Origin: Paenibacillus prosopidis
GTDB lineage: Bacteria; Bacillota; Bacilli; Paenibacillales; Paenibacillaceae
Assembly: GCF_003337375.1 (NCBI RefSeq)
Contig: NZ_QPJD01000002.1
Location: forward strand, 248,001 to 312,000
DNA length: 64,000 nt
Direction: 5' to 3'
Position numbers and translations under genes: made by a program. Of the stretch, positions 17,315-27,010 are shown piece after piece. Each line of letters begins with the position of its first letter. Position 1 is the first letter of the stretch. A model generated the notes under the pieces. The model ran no database searches and was not told the origin of the DNA. It saw nothing but the letters and a program-made list of their open reading frames with translations.

Positions 17315-18617
17315 GATTGTTATCCTCTTCATCCCATTTAATGGCTTGCTCAATCAGCTGCATCCGTTTATTGGGCAGCCCGCCGCTCGCAGTCATAAGC
17401 AGCAGCTTGTTTAACCATTCGCTTACCCAAGGACCTGCCGGACGCTTCACATGCGCTGTTAGATCGTTTCCGCACACGTCAAGCTGCTTGAGCGAAGAAA
17501 TCGGCATCTTGTTCAGCCAATCGGCTAAACGCGTTAGAAGGTCAGCTGGAAGGGTCTGCTGCGGCTCGCTAATCGTCCGTGCGACTTCCAGCCACTCGAT
17601 CGCCGAGCGCTCGCCATAACGGATTATGGCACTTATCCAGCTAAGATGGAGCTTGCGCTCGTCCGTTTCTTCTGCATGCATTAATATTTCCTTATGTATG
17701 GCAACAATCGCTGTAATCGATTTAATTCTATTGTTGGAAAACCGCAGCACGCGAAGCATATGCAGAACGGCTTCCAAGCTCATATTTGTACCAATCGCTA
17801 TCGCAGCCCAGCGCAAATCAACAGACTTTAGCTGATTTAGCCTTGAGAACAGCATTACTGGATTTTTAGATCGATAATTTCCCTTAAGTAACCGCTCTGT
17901 CTCCTCCAGAAAAGGTTCCTTCAGATAAAGCAGCAGACCGCTATCCGCTACAAAATGCAGCCCCCTTTGCGGTGCTTCTCCAGCCAGCATTTTATCGAGC
18001 TCCGCCTGTACGCGTTCCATCGCAATGTATTTCATGAGCCCGCGATGGCGAATTAGAGCTTTCCATGTCTGAAGAGCCGGAGAGAGCTGATATACGCCAA
18101 TGAATCGTATGGCCCGCAGCATCCGCAGCGCATCTTCTTGAAAACGCGAATCCGCATCGCCTACGCATCGGATCGTTCCCCGCTTCAAGTCACGGAGACC
18201 GCCAAAGGGATCAAGAAGCTCTCCCTTATCGGTAAGAGCCATCGCGTTCATTGTAAAGTCCCGGCGAAGCAGATCACCTTCCAGATCCGTAATGTAGAGC
18301 ACGCTTTCCGGCTTGCGGTGCGCCTCATACACTGATTCCTGTCTGAAGGTCGTCACTTCATAGCTCACACTGTCGTGTATTACAGTAATCGTTCCATGCT
18401 GCAAGCCCGTCGGAATACAGCGCTCAAACAGCTTAAGCACTTGCTCCGGACGGGCTGAGGTAGCGATATCGACATCTTTAACCGGTAAGCCTAGAACGGT
18501 ATCCCGAACTGAGCCGCCGACAAAAACGGCTTCATAATGATGCTCCTGAAGCCGCCTTACGATCGGCAAAGCCGCAATAATTGAAACCGGCAACGATAGT
18601 CTCAAGCCGTACACCAT
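17307..18617 (-). CDS. cca: CCA tRNA nucleotidyltransferase
   Basis: 436 residues. Class II nucleotidyltransferase that adds or repairs the 3' CCA of tRNA. The head domain shows GGSVRDTVLG, the catalytic DVDIAT, and RRDFTMNAMA; PFGGLRDL and the EDALRMLRAIRF helix follow. The GTG/ATG region lies 17 nt before bshA ends. Length and motifs are complete. Confidence 0.95.
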   Translation of the reverse strand: MVYGLRLSLPVSIIAALPIVRRLQEHHYEAVFVGGSVRDTVLGLPVKDVDIATSARPEQVLKLFERCIPTGLQHGTITVIHDSVSYEVTTFRQESVYEAHRKPESVLYITDLEGDLLRRDFTMNAMALTDKGELLDPFGGLRDLKRGTIRCVGDADSRFQEDALRMLRAIRFIGVYQLSPALQTWKALIRHRGLMKYIAMERVQAELDKMLAGEAPQRGLHFVADSGLLLYLKEPFLEETERLLKGNYRSKNPVMLFSRLNQLKSVDLRWAAIAIGTNMSLEAVLHMLRVLRFSNNRIKSITAIVAIHKEILMHAEETDERKLHLSWISAIIRYGERSAIEWLEVARTISEPQQTLPADLLTRLADWLNKMPISSLKQLDVCGNDLTAHVKRPAGPWVSEWLNKLLLMTASGGLPNKRMQLIEQAIKWDEEDNNHE

Positions 18618-18633
18618 CCTTCGCAGCAGCGAA

Positions 18634-19800
18634 TTAATTATCGCTGCACACAGCTACCGGCAAATTCGCTTCAATACCAAGTACACGATAATAAATTTGC
18701 TCATACTGCGTTGTTATAAGATCGTTACAAAATTCATTTCTTGCTCTGAATATACATGCTTGCTTGAATTGCTCGTGCAGCTTCTCATCGAGCAGCAGCC
18801 GCTCTGCATTTTTGGCCATATCTTCGACATCGCCGATCGGAGACAGAAAGCCGGTCTCTCCATGCGTAATCAGCTCAGGAATACCCCCTGCATCCGATCC
18901 AATAGTCGGAACGCCGCATGCCATCGCTTCCAGCGCAACGAGTCCGAAGCTTTCTTTCTCCGATGGAAGCAGCAGCAGGTCTGCCATTGAAATCACTTGA
19001 GCAACGTCCTCCTGCTTACCGAGGAAACTAACGCGATCCTCTAGTCCTAGTTGACGAATTTTGCATTGTATTTTCGAAAGCTCCGGCCCTTCCCCTACAA
19101 GCAGCAGCTTAGAAGGCACTTTCTCAGAAACACGCGCAAAAATATCAATAACATCACCGACACGCTTTACAGGACGGAAATTAGATATGTGCATTAAAAT
19201 TTTCTCGTGAGGGGCAGCATAATCCGAACGTAAAGATGCCGCTTCACGGGGATAATAAACGCGCTTGTCGACAAAATTGTAGGTTAAATCAATAGGTGTC
19301 GTAATATCGAGAAGCTGTCTCGTTTCATTAATCAAATCGTTTGATACCGCCGTTACAGCATCGCTCTGATGGATGGCTAATCGAATTAAGTCCTTCAGAG
19401 ACTCATCCTGCGCAAGTACTGTAATATCGGTCCCATGCAAGGTTGTAACCGTCTTAAAACCGTTTCCGTTCATTTGCTTTGCTAAATAGGCGCAAACAGC
19501 ATGCGGCACTGCATAATGTACATGAAGAAGATCAAGCTGCTGCATTTTAGCGACTTGTGCCATTTTACTAGCTAAAGCTAAATCATAAGGAGGGTAGCGG
19601 AAAACATAATAATCGTTTACTTCGACCTCATGAAAAAAAATATTTTTTCTAAAATGTCCTAGACGGAATGGAATGCTGTGCGTAATAAAATGAATTTCAT
19701 GACCGCGTTCCGCCAGCAATTTACCTAATTCGGTAGCAACGACGCCTGATCCGCCTAAAGTGGGATAACAGGTTATCCCAATCTTTAATTTTCTCGCCAC
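18634..19800 (-). CDS. bshA: N-acetyl-alpha-D-glucosaminyl L-malate synthase BshA
   Basis: GT4-family glycosyltransferase that starts bacillithiol synthesis by joining GlcNAc to L-malate. 388 residues with the N-terminal KIGITCYPTLGGSGVVATEL and the C-terminal ESFGLVALEAMACGVP motif (the E-x7-E donor-binding pair). GTG at 19800 is chosen because AGGAGGT is 9 nt upstream and because the protein then begins like BshA homologues; an ATG further out has no site. BshB1 and MgsA precede it as in B. subtilis. Confidence 0.95.
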   Translation of the reverse strand: MARKLKIGITCYPTLGGSGVVATELGKLLAERGHEIHFITHSIPFRLGHFRKNIFFHEVEVNDYYVFRYPPYDLALASKMAQVAKMQQLDLLHVHYAVPHAVCAYLAKQMNGNGFKTVTTLHGTDITVLAQDESLKDLIRLAIHQSDAVTAVSNDLINETRQLLDITTPIDLTYNFVDKRVYYPREAASLRSDYAAPHEKILMHISNFRPVKRVGDVIDIFARVSEKVPSKLLLVGEGPELSKIQCKIRQLGLEDRVSFLGKQEDVAQVISMADLLLLPSEKESFGLVALEAMACGVPTIGSDAGGIPELITHGETGFLSPIGDVEDMAKNAERLLLDEKLHEQFKQACIFRARNEFCNDLITTQYEQIYYRVLGIEANLPVAVCSDN

Positions 19801-19864
19801 TATTGTCGCACCTCCTGTATTCATCACATTTAACTATTGTATTCAACAAGAGCTGTACGATTTG

Positions 19865-20563
19865 TCAAAATAATTGTACGGCATGAGGGCGCTTTAAAGC
19901 AAAGCCCTCCGCATACATCCAGCCGCGTGCTTGTCCCAGCAGTGCGTCGCGCGCCTCCACTCGTTCTATATAACGATTTGTAAGCGGCGTCGCTACGCGG
20001 TCAGCGTCTGCTGAAGCTGAATCGAACTGTGAACGGTAAGCCGACAGCGCATCGCGTTTCGTCTTATAATGATCGCTGACATCAACGACAAGCGATACTT
20101 GATCCACATCATTTATATAATAATAAATAAGCTGGTCGACCTGAACGGCCGGCAGCTCCGGCATATATCTGCGCAGCTTGGCGTTAAACACCGCTTCTTC
20201 AATTAATCTGCTGCAAGCCACATGGTCAGGATGGCGGTCTACCCAGTAGGGAGCAAACACAACACGGGGCTTAAACCTGCGGATTTCAGCAACAATCCGC
20301 TCAATTTGAATCCGAGTCGGTTCTAAACCCCGATCCGGCAGACCAAGATTTGTACGGGCGCTTAGACCAAGTACCGCCGAAGCGTCAGCAGCTTCCTGCT
20401 TGCGCAGCTCCACGGTACCGTTAGAAGACATTTCCGCTTCCGTCAAATCACATACACCTACGCGAGAACCGGCTTGTACATGCTTCGCTATTGTCCCGCC
20501 CATTCCAATTTCCGCGTCATCCGCATGCGCTCCAAAAACGAGAATATCAAGAGAGACTGTCAT
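19865..20563 (-). CDS. bshB1: Bacillithiol deacetylase BshB1
   Basis: 232-residue LmbE-like zinc deacetylase that removes acetate from GlcNAc-malate. The zinc motif [12 protein letters not shown] is at the N-terminus, a DRHPDH motif (about residue 108-113) supplies the third ligand and the catalytic region. The start overlaps the mgsA stop (ATGA). Confidence 0.94.
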   Translation of the reverse strand: MTVSLDILVFGAHADDAEIGMGGTIAKHVQAGSRVGVCDLTEAEMSSNGTVELRKQEAADASAVLGLSARTNLGLPDRGLEPTRIQIERIVAEIRRFKPRVVFAPYWVDRHPDHVACSRLIEEAVFNAKLRRYMPELPAVQVDQLIYYYINDVDQVSLVVDVSDHYKTKRDALSAYRSQFDSASADADRVATPLTNRYIERVEARDALLGQARGWMYAEGFALKRPHAVQLF

Positions 20564-20982
20564 TCCGCCGTACCTGGTTTATATTTGTGAACGAGCTCCC
20601 GCCAAGCAAAGTCGCCGCGTTCCAGCGCCTTTACAAGCAGCTCGGCCGAAGCTACGTTTGTCGCTACAGGAATTCCTTGTACATCGCATAGCCGAAGCAA
20701 AGCGATAATATCCGGTTCATGCGGCTGTGCCATTAAAGGGTCGCGCAAAAAGATTATTAAATCCATTTCATTTTGCGCAACCAATGCGCCGATTTGCTGA
20801 TCCCCGCCAAGCGGCCCTGACATAAAGCGATGAATCGATAAATTGGTTTGCTCCATAATCCGGGTACCTGTCGTACCGGTGGAATACAGCTTGTGGGGTA
20901 CAAATACATGCTCATAAGCGATAACAAAATTAACGATTTCCTCTTTCTTGCGATCATGCGCAATAAAAGCAATATTTAACAT
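20560..20982 (-). CDS. mgsA: Methylglyoxal synthase
   Basis: 140 residues. Converts dihydroxyacetone phosphate to methylglyoxal. Family segments: [54 protein letters not shown] precedes the ATG. Part of the dapB-mgsA-bshB1-bshA run; bacillithiol detoxifies methylglyoxal, which gives the grouping a sense (inference from known biology). Confidence 0.96.
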   Translation of the reverse strand: MLNIAFIAHDRKKEEIVNFVIAYEHVFVPHKLYSTGTTGTRIMEQTNLSIHRFMSGPLGGDQQIGALVAQNEMDLIIFLRDPLMAQPHEPDIIALLRLCDVQGIPVATNVASAELLVKALERGDFAWRELVHKYKPGTAE

Positions 20983-21012
20983 GCCGTTCCCCTCTCCCGC
21001 TGTCGAATGAGA

Positions 21013-21828
21013 CTAATCCATAATATGTTCAAAGCCATAAATCAAGCCGCTGTAAGTCATAACCTTTTTAACAGCTACATTTACGCCCGGCATATACCCG
21101 GCGCGGTCGTAGGAGTCGTGACGAATTTTGAGCGTTTGCCCGTAGCCGCCAAACACAACCTCCTGCTGCGCGAATACACCTGGCAATCTTACGCTATGTA
21201 TACGGAATCCATTGTAGTAGCCGCCGCGAGCGCCTTCTATTACTTCTTCCTCTTTAGGATTCCCTTGACGCAGCTCTTGGCGAACCTGTGAGATAAGCTC
21301 AGCTGTTTTGATGGAAGTCCCTGATGGCGCGTCCAGCTTCTGATCACCGTGATATTCAATTATTTCGACATGCGGTAAATATTTCGATGCTTCAGCCGCA
21401 AATTTCATCATCAAAATAGCTCCGATAGAAAAGTTAGGTGCGATCAGTCCGCCGATCCCCTTGTCCTGACACAGCTCGTCCAACTCTTCGATTTGTTCAG
21501 GTGTAAAACCCGTTGTCCCGATTACCGGACGGACACCATACATAATAGATGACTTTGTATTGCTGTATGCAGCGGCTGGCACAGTGAAATCGACCAATAC
21601 ATCCGCCTCTGCCCCGTTTAACGCTTCATCAAGCGTTGCGCTGACCGTCACGCCTGTATTTGTTTTACCGGCAAACAGGCCGGCGTCAATAGGACCTGCT
21701 GAGGGATCGACAGCAGCTACCAGCTGAAGCGCCTCGTCCTCCAGCACCATTTTAACAACTTCGCGCCCCATTCTTCCGCCTGCGCCTGTTACTGCCACTC
21801 TAATTTTTTCTGTCGACACGCTAATCAC
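21013..21828 (-). CDS. dapB: 4-hydroxy-tetrahydrodipicolinate reductase
   Basis: 271 residues. Lysine, diaminopimelate and dipicolinate pathway reductase. Rossmann GAGGRMGREV, the substrate-binding EYHGDQKLDAPSGTS with the catalytic His and Lys. GTG at 21828 overlaps the TGA of the upstream TPR gene (GTGA); a GTG three codons in, with AGGTGA upstream, is possible. Confidence 0.96.
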   Translation of the reverse strand: MISVSTEKIRVAVTGAGGRMGREVVKMVLEDEALQLVAAVDPSAGPIDAGLFAGKTNTGVTVSATLDEALNGAEADVLVDFTVPAAAYSNTKSSIMYGVRPVIGTTGFTPEQIEELDELCQDKGIGGLIAPNFSIGAILMMKFAAEASKYLPHVEIIEYHGDQKLDAPSGTSIKTAELISQVRQELRQGNPKEEEVIEGARGGYYNGFRIHSVRLPGVFAQQEVVFGGYGQTLKIRHDSYDRAGYMPGVNVAVKKVMTYSGLIYGFEHIMD

Positions 21829-22370
21829 CTGTTCCTTTTTCTTTTTCGTACATTTATCCGTACGCGATGCATACGCCGTTTCCGGTTAACATCGGCAAAT
21901 AGCCTCCGCGCTGCCGAATGGCCTGGATCAAGCCGCATCGCTTCCCGTGCGTTAGCTGCAGCCTCATCGAGCCGGTCCAGTGAAGCATATACAACACCGA
22001 GCGTATAAAACGCTTCAAAGCTTAGCGGATCTAATACGGTTACTCTGTTTAGAAGTTCTGCAGCTTCCTCTAGCTTCGACGGCTCGGCCGCAAGCAGAAG
22101 ATCGGCTTCTGCAAGGAGCAGCCTTGCTTCAACGGTTTGTAAATGATATTGATATTCGGCATGCTCCGGATCCAGTCTTAGAGCTTCCTCCGCATATAGC
22201 TTTGCTTTCGTCCACTTGCTGCTTCGTGCGCATGATACGGCACACTTATGATAATATGATGCATTTTCCGGTTCTGCGGCAATGGCTTGCTCGAACCAAT
22301 ATATGGCTTGCTCGAAATCGCTGTTAAAAATGAATTCGTAAGCTTTCTTTATGCATCTTTCCCCATCCAT
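21825..22370 (-). CDS. TPR-repeat protein
   Basis: 181 residues with four to five tetratricopeptide repeats (for example AIYWFEQAIAAEPENASYYH, AKLYAEEALRLDPEHAEYQY, AANAREAMRLDPGHSAARRL) and a very basic C-terminus (RKRRMHRVRINVRKRKRNR). ATG at 22370 has AAGGAGG upstream. No partner or function is evident; its stop overlaps the dapB start. The basic tail could bind nucleic acid or membrane (speculation). Confidence 0.8.
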   Translation of the reverse strand: MDGERCIKKAYEFIFNSDFEQAIYWFEQAIAAEPENASYYHKCAVSCARSSKWTKAKLYAEEALRLDPEHAEYQYHLQTVEARLLLAEADLLLAAEPSKLEEAAELLNRVTVLDPLSFEAFYTLGVVYASLDRLDEAAANAREAMRLDPGHSAARRLFADVNRKRRMHRVRINVRKRKRNR

Positions 22371-22424
22371 ACGCCCATCCTCCTTGTACACAGGTTGATG
22401 GTACAGCATATGTAGGGAGCTTGT

Positions 22425-22760
22425 TTACAGTTCGGTCATTTTCTTCGTCCACCGATTCGCGTCGCGGGTGGCAAACTTGTGCATCACTTTATTGTGAGCT
22501 TCCGTTAAATCAATATTGAGCGAATTAGCAAAGCAAGAAAGGATAAACAAAATATCACCGAGCTCCATTTCGACGGAATTTTCCGCTTCATCGGCCTTTT
22601 TCGGCTTTTCTCCATAAAAATGATTGACTTCCCGGGCGAGCTCTCCTACTTCCTCTGACATTCTGGCCATAAGAGCAAGCGGACTAAAGTAACCTTCTTT
22701 AAATTGAGAAATATAATCGTCTACTTCTCGCTGTATATCTGACAACGATTTATCTGACAT
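22425..22760 (-). CDS. ypjD: MazG-like nucleotide pyrophosphohydrolase (YpjD)
   Basis: 111-residue all-alpha NTP pyrophosphohydrolase. The metal-binding ExxE and ExxD pairs are seen in MSEEVGELAREV and VEMELGDILFIL. Such enzymes hydrolyse non-canonical or excess NTPs. ATG has AAAGGA upstream. Neighbours match B. subtilis ypjD-dapB. Confidence 0.9.
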   Translation of the reverse strand: MSDKSLSDIQREVDDYISQFKEGYFSPLALMARMSEEVGELAREVNHFYGEKPKKADEAENSVEMELGDILFILSCFANSLNIDLTEAHNKVMHKFATRDANRWTKKMTEL

Positions 22761-22875
22761 AGGTACAGTTCCTTTCTGTCAATAGCTATACATTACTATG
22801 TTAACGTAAACGCCCAATTAAAATCAATGTTTTTCGAAAGTCACAATTGAGCCATACTACACGTGAACAGGTATA

Positions 22876-22884
22876 TGCTATACT
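22876..22884 (+). promoter_or_regulatory. Extended -10 promoter element for ypjC
   Basis: TGCTATACT fits TGnTATAAT at five of six -10 positions; no good -35 is seen. It lies 61 nt before the ypjC start in the divergent gap with ypjD. Confidence 0.45.
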
Positions 22885-22944
22885 GCCTGTACATTTGCTG
22901 TCGAAGCTAGTTTCATTTCACCAAACTTAGAGGAGTGCTTCTGG

Positions 22945-23808
22945 ATGACAAATACGCTGCAACAATTACGCATTATTATACCGATTTTAATCGGTACTGC
23001 TATATATGCTTTCGGATTGCACTATTTCGTCCTTCCCAATCAATTAATGGAGGGCGGTGTCACAGGAATAGCTGTACTGCTTAATTATGCGGCCGGTTGG
23101 CCCCTCTCGATTTCAACCTTGCTGTTAAATATACCTTTATTTTTTTTAGGCTGGAAAGCGCTTGGCCGCGGGCAAATGATTTATACACTGGTCGGCGTTG
23201 TATCCCTATCATGCTTCCTCGCACTTATGGAACAGCTTATACGACTTGAATGGCTGGTTCCATTCCAAAGCACAAACGACTATATGTTGGCTGCATTATA
23301 TGCTGGTGTAACTTTAGGAACCGGACTAGGCGTCGTTTTCCGGTTTGGCGGCACGACAGGCGGAGTAGATATCGTTGCCCGTATTTTGACCCGCTCAAAG
23401 GGCATTAGCATGGGACAAATTATTTTGACGCTGGATGCGGTTATAATCGGAGTTTCCATCATTTACATTTCGGTCGAAAAGGTGCTATATACACTCGTTA
23501 CCGTCTTTATCGCTTCTAAGCTGATTGACTTCATTCAGGACGGTGCCTATGCGGCAAAAGCATTTTCCATCATAACCGAGCAAGGCAGTGTCATGTCTAA
23601 GCAAATTACGATTGAATTGGATCGCGGTGTCACGCTAATTCCAGCAAAGGGTGCTTTCTCCGGACAACAAAAAGAGGTCGTCTATTGCGTCGTCCAACGG
23701 CAGGAAATTCGCCGTTTAAAAACGATCGTCCGCAAGATCGACCCCCGTGCATTTATCGTAATAAATGAAGTGCATGACGTTTTTGGTGAAGGCTTTAAGG
23801 AAGAATAG
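22945..23808 (+). CDS. ypjC: YitT-family membrane protein (YpjC)
   Basis: 287 residues with five or six transmembrane segments in the first about 190 residues, including GLHYFVLPNQLMEGGVTGIA and FRFGGTTGGVDIVARI, then a C-terminal cytoplasmic DUF2179 domain (GVTLIPAKGAFSG...). The function of the family is not established. GAGGAG precedes the ATG. It is the only plus-strand gene inside a long minus-strand block, matching B. subtilis ypjC. Confidence 0.88.
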   Translation: MTNTLQQLRIIIPILIGTAIYAFGLHYFVLPNQLMEGGVTGIAVLLNYAAGWPLSISTLLLNIPLFFLGWKALGRGQMIYTLVGVVSLSCFLALMEQLIRLEWLVPFQSTNDYMLAALYAGVTLGTGLGVVFRFGGTTGGVDIVARILTRSKGISMGQIILTLDAVIIGVSIIYISVEKVLYTLVTVFIASKLIDFIQDGAYAAKAFSIITEQGSVMSKQITIELDRGVTLIPAKGAFSGQQKEVVYCVVQRQEIRRLKTIVRKIDPRAFIVINEVHDVFGEGFKEE

Positions 23809-23811
23809 CTT

Positions 23812-24681
23812 TTAAGGAAGCGGCTTGACGCCGAAAGGATTATTTTTGTACTTACGCCAGCCTGAATAGGTGAGAACAGCCGAAATGATGGCCCCCAGGA
23901 AGAACGTCCAGCTCAGCGGGTTGGATGTTGCTAAGGGAGCGACAGCAGGCATGACCTCCGCCCGTCCGCTATGATCAAACATTTTTACAATTGCAGTATT
24001 CAAAGCCTTTAAGGAATGATTTATCATTACCTCGTTTAAAGGACTCGACTTTTTCGTTTCTAATAACTGGTTTGTGTAACGTATCCGTTCATTCAACTCA
24101 GCGCCATGCATGCTGCCGTAAATCATGCTAATTGCAGGCTCAATACGCTCGGCATGCTCCTGTAAGCTGTTCATTGTTGCGCGGGCCGCTATTGCCCCGT
24201 CTCCGGTTTGGCGCTTCCATGCCTTCTCCACGCGTGACAGATCGTCCAGCATGATACTTTCATATTGAAGCCATAGAGCATGCTCTGGACGAACAAGGGC
24301 ATCCGTCGCAAGTCTTATGCGTGCTGCTTCCTTCAACCATCCCGAGCTGGTTTCGCTGCTTCTAATTGTTTGCTCAATCGCCCTCGCATCTTGTTCAATG
24401 GCAGCCCAGCCTTCCATTTTACCGGATTTACCTTTTAGCTCCCCTTTAATCATTCGTTCCAGCTGCTGCACGTGAAGAAAACCCGCCTGACGGTTATCTG
24501 TATTCGCTGCCTCATATAAGGCGTTCGCCGTCTCATCCAGACGGGTAAGCTGTTTATACGGACTAGTCGAAAGAATGGATATATATGGACTTAAAGCAGC
24601 TGAATCGCCCCAGACTGCGCCAGCCGAACCGATCGTCATGACGATACATATGACGAATGGAACAATAAATCGTACCTTCAT
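23812..24681 (-). CDS. ypjB: Sporulation protein YpjB
   Basis: About 289 residues with a signal peptide (VRFIVPFVICIVMTIGSAGA), a helical extracytoplasmic domain and a C-terminal transmembrane helix (WTFFLGAIISAVLTYSGW) ending in a basic tail, as in the SpoYpjB family. The ATG at 24681 is preceded by GGGGGGA; another ATG two codons upstream (24687) is possible. The ribosome-binding site is inside a 17-bp hairpin (separate entry). It ends three bases from the converging ypjC. Confidence 0.85.
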   Translation of the reverse strand: MKVRFIVPFVICIVMTIGSAGAVWGDSAALSPYISILSTSPYKQLTRLDETANALYEAANTDNRQAGFLHVQQLERMIKGELKGKSGKMEGWAAIEQDARAIEQTIRSSETSSGWLKEAARIRLATDALVRPEHALWLQYESIMLDDLSRVEKAWKRQTGDGAIAARATMNSLQEHAERIEPAISMIYGSMHGAELNERIRYTNQLLETKKSSPLNEVMINHSLKALNTAIVKMFDHSGRAEVMPAVAPLATSNPLSWTFFLGAIISAVLTYSGWRKYKNNPFGVKPLP

Positions 24682-24720
24682 GGACATCCCCCCATAGATC
24701 ACTCTATGAGGGGATGTCCA
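24681..24720 (-). promoter_or_regulatory. Hairpin burying the ypjB ribosome-binding site
   Basis: On the minus-strand RNA the arm at 24720-24704 pairs along 17 bp (one G-U) with 24697-24681 around a 6-nt loop. The 3' arm contains the GGGGGGA Shine-Dalgarno and the A of the ypjB start codon. It starts three bases after the ypjA stop. No U-run follows, so it is not a terminator. Confidence 0.75.
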
Positions 24721-24723
24721 GCG

Positions 24724-25374
24724 TTATACCTGCTTTCTGAAGCGCCATATAAACATTGCGGCACCAAAGCTCAATATGGATAAGGCAAACGTAAAGATAC
24801 AAACGGCTGACAAATCATCATCCAGCTCGTCTGCAAGATACGGGAATACGCCGAATGTATAGTCGACCGTATCATTTAATAGAAGCCAGCCAGCTGCAAC
24901 GGCCAATGCCGCTGCACCTGCTTTCATAAAACGGAAGAATAGCAAGGCTTCAAACGCCATCCCCAGGTGGGAGGCGATGAGCATGTAATGCTGCCAATAT
25001 AAATCAGCACCCTGCCACGCGCCTGCAACAATCATTGCAACTGCCCATATACCGTATTTAACCGAGCAAACGACGGCTAACGCCTCAATAAGGCTGCGTC
25101 CAATCATGGAAAGGCGATATGGCTTCTGGGGGGGGAACAACAAATAAAGCAATGATACTGTAAAAAACAAGCTGGCTGTAGGTGAATCAGGGACAAATAC
25201 GATTTGCCACAACGGATGATTATTAAATGTAGCAAGTAACTGATCTTCATACCAGATGTACCCATATATCGTTCCCGCCAGATTGACCAAGAAAAGCAGC
25301 CACAAAAATGAACGGTTAAGTAAAAAATCGCGGCTCCAAAAAGTAGCGAGCATATGTAACCACTTCTCCTTCAT
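24724..25374 (-). CDS. ypjA: DUF1405 membrane protein (YpjA)
   Basis: 216 residues, about six transmembrane helices, with the family-type opening LNRSFLWLLFLVNLAGTIYG, YIWYEDQL and a KYGIWAV segment. Function unknown. A second ATG at 25353 lies 12 nt after AAGGAG and could be used. It sits downstream of qcrC, behind a terminator, as in B. subtilis qcrC-ypjA-ypjB. Confidence 0.85.
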   Translation of the reverse strand: MKEKWLHMLATFWSRDFLLNRSFLWLLFLVNLAGTIYGYIWYEDQLLATFNNHPLWQIVFVPDSPTASLFFTVSLLYLLFPPQKPYRLSMIGRSLIEALAVVCSVKYGIWAVAMIVAGAWQGADLYWQHYMLIASHLGMAFEALLFFRFMKAGAAALAVAAGWLLLNDTVDYTFGVFPYLADELDDDLSAVCIFTFALSILSFGAAMFIWRFRKQV

Positions 25375-25387
25375 ATACCATTCAAAA

Positions 25388-25418
25388 AAAACCTGACCGC
25401 ATAATACGATCAGGTTTT
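25388..25418 (-). terminator. Terminator after qcrC
   Basis: AAAACCTGA (25388-25396) pairs with TCAGGTTTT (25410-25418); the A/T flanks make it work in both directions. Confidence 0.8.
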
Positions 25419-25433
25419 CCTATTGTTTGACGT

Positions 25434-26303
25434 TTACTCCGTCGCTGCTTTCTGTTTAGAAAGCCATGTTGACAATTGATCGATTTCTTCAGCCGACAGC
25501 GTATCAGCGAATGCAGGCATTCCGCCACGACCATTCGTAACCACATCAACGAGCTGTTCCTTCGTCAATCTATCGCCAACGCCCACTAGACCAGGTGCAT
25601 TGCCTTGACCTTTCAGATCAGCAGCGTGACAACCAACGCATTGTGCTTGCTTTGCAATATCCATTGCCGGATCGTTTGCATCAACAAGTGACGCTTCAAC
25701 TGCCGGTTTCGTGTAGTTCGGACGCTCATGGCCGGCTTCCGCCGCTTCGCGCGCCTTCTCTTCACGCTCGTGATGCTCAGGTACTTGACCATTGATTTCC
25801 AATTGGTGTGTGTAATGATCCCAAGAAATTACGGTCAAATATACGCATGCAATAAGTGAAAGAATCATCAAAGATGAAGCAATCGGCCGGCGGTAGAAGC
25901 GGCGTTCCTTTCCTGTGTCAAGGAAAGGAGCAAGCATCAAAGCGCCGAACATGACGCCAGGTACGCCCATCGTGCCAAGCAAAATGTAATCTTGCGATAC
26001 GTATGGATATTTCAGAAATTGATACAAAAACAAGAAGTACCAGTCAGGCATCGGTATGAAAGCCGCGTTCGTTGGATCCGCAGGATAACCGAGCGGTGCC
26101 GGCTCCGCAATGACCCAAGTTAGAAATCCGACCAAAACGACGCAGCCAACCATCCATTCCTTTAGCAGGAAGTTCGGAATAAATGCTTCCGATTTACCTG
26201 GAAATGACGTATAGTCCGGCGGAATGTTCGGATGATTGCTTTTCTTTACACGCGAGTCGCCGACGTAGACAACCTTCTCGTTCGATTTATGACCATGCGC
26301 CAT
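25434..26303 (-). CDS. qcrC: Menaquinol:cytochrome c reductase, cytochrome b/c subunit
   Basis: 289 residues. The N-terminal half is a subunit IV-like membrane domain (GFLTWVIAEPAPLGYPADP, three TM helices); the C-terminal half is a cytochrome c domain with the heme motif CVGCH and an axial Met in GGMPAFADTL. This fusion is typical of Bacillus-type bc complexes. GGGAGGG precedes the ATG; 19 nt separate it from qcrB. Confidence 0.97.
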   Translation of the reverse strand: MAHGHKSNEKVVYVGDSRVKKSNHPNIPPDYTSFPGKSEAFIPNFLLKEWMVGCVVLVGFLTWVIAEPAPLGYPADPTNAAFIPMPDWYFLFLYQFLKYPYVSQDYILLGTMGVPGVMFGALMLAPFLDTGKERRFYRRPIASSLMILSLIACVYLTVISWDHYTHQLEINGQVPEHHEREEKAREAAEAGHERPNYTKPAVEASLVDANDPAMDIAKQAQCVGCHAADLKGQGNAPGLVGVGDRLTKEQLVDVVTNGRGGMPAFADTLSAEEIDQLSTWLSKQKAATE

Positions 26304-26322
26304 AAGTAAGCCCTCCCTTCGC

Positions 26323-26994
26323 TTAAAGTGGTCCCGAAATACCTTGCTTCCTAATCATCAAAAAGTGCGCAGCCAGCATCGCGATCAGTGCGCCAGGCAA
26401 GAAAAATACGTGGATCGCAAAGAATCTTGTGAGCGTTTGCGCGCCTACGATATCGCCACCGTAGAGGAATGTCGCGATATAGGGTCCGATTACCGGAACG
26501 GACTCAGCAATTTGAACACCAACTTTAGTTGCGTAGTAAGCTTTGTTATCCCAAGGCAGCAGGTAACCTGTGAACCCTAGACCTAACATGATGAAGAAAA
26601 TGAGCATTCCAACTACCCAGTTCATTTCGCGCGGCGCTTTGTAAGAACCGGTAAAAAATACTCGAAGGGTATGTAGGAACATCATAACGATAACTAAGCT
26701 TGCCCCAAAATGGTGCATGCCCCGTACGATTTGTCCGAATGCAACCTTATGCTGCAAGTAATCAACGCTTGCATAAGCGTTAATAATGTCCGGAACATAA
26801 TACATTGTCAAGAACATACCGGATAAAATTTGGATAACCGTTATGAAAAACGTCAAGCCGCCGAAACAGTAAACGAAAGCGGAGAAATGATGTGCTGGAT
26901 TAACGTGCTCGGGCACTTCATGGTCAGCTACATCTCTCCAAAGCGGCGTAATGTCAAGACGTTCGTCAATCCAGTTGTATACACTTTTAAACAT
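26323..26994 (-). CDS. qcrB: Menaquinol:cytochrome c reductase, cytochrome b6 subunit
   Basis: 223 residues, four transmembrane helices. Heme ligand histidines are seen in MHHFGASLVIV and in FFAIHVFFLPG / AAHFLMIRKQG; GFTGYLLPWD is typical. ATG at 26994 aligns with B. subtilis QcrB; a TTG two codons upstream is 5 nt from AAGGAGG and is a possible start. Confidence 0.97.
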   Translation of the reverse strand: MFKSVYNWIDERLDITPLWRDVADHEVPEHVNPAHHFSAFVYCFGGLTFFITVIQILSGMFLTMYYVPDIINAYASVDYLQHKVAFGQIVRGMHHFGASLVIVMMFLHTLRVFFTGSYKAPREMNWVVGMLIFFIMLGLGFTGYLLPWDNKAYYATKVGVQIAESVPVIGPYIATFLYGGDIVGAQTLTRFFAIHVFFLPGALIAMLAAHFLMIRKQGISGPL

Positions 26995-27010
26995 CTGCAA
27001 TACGCCCTCC

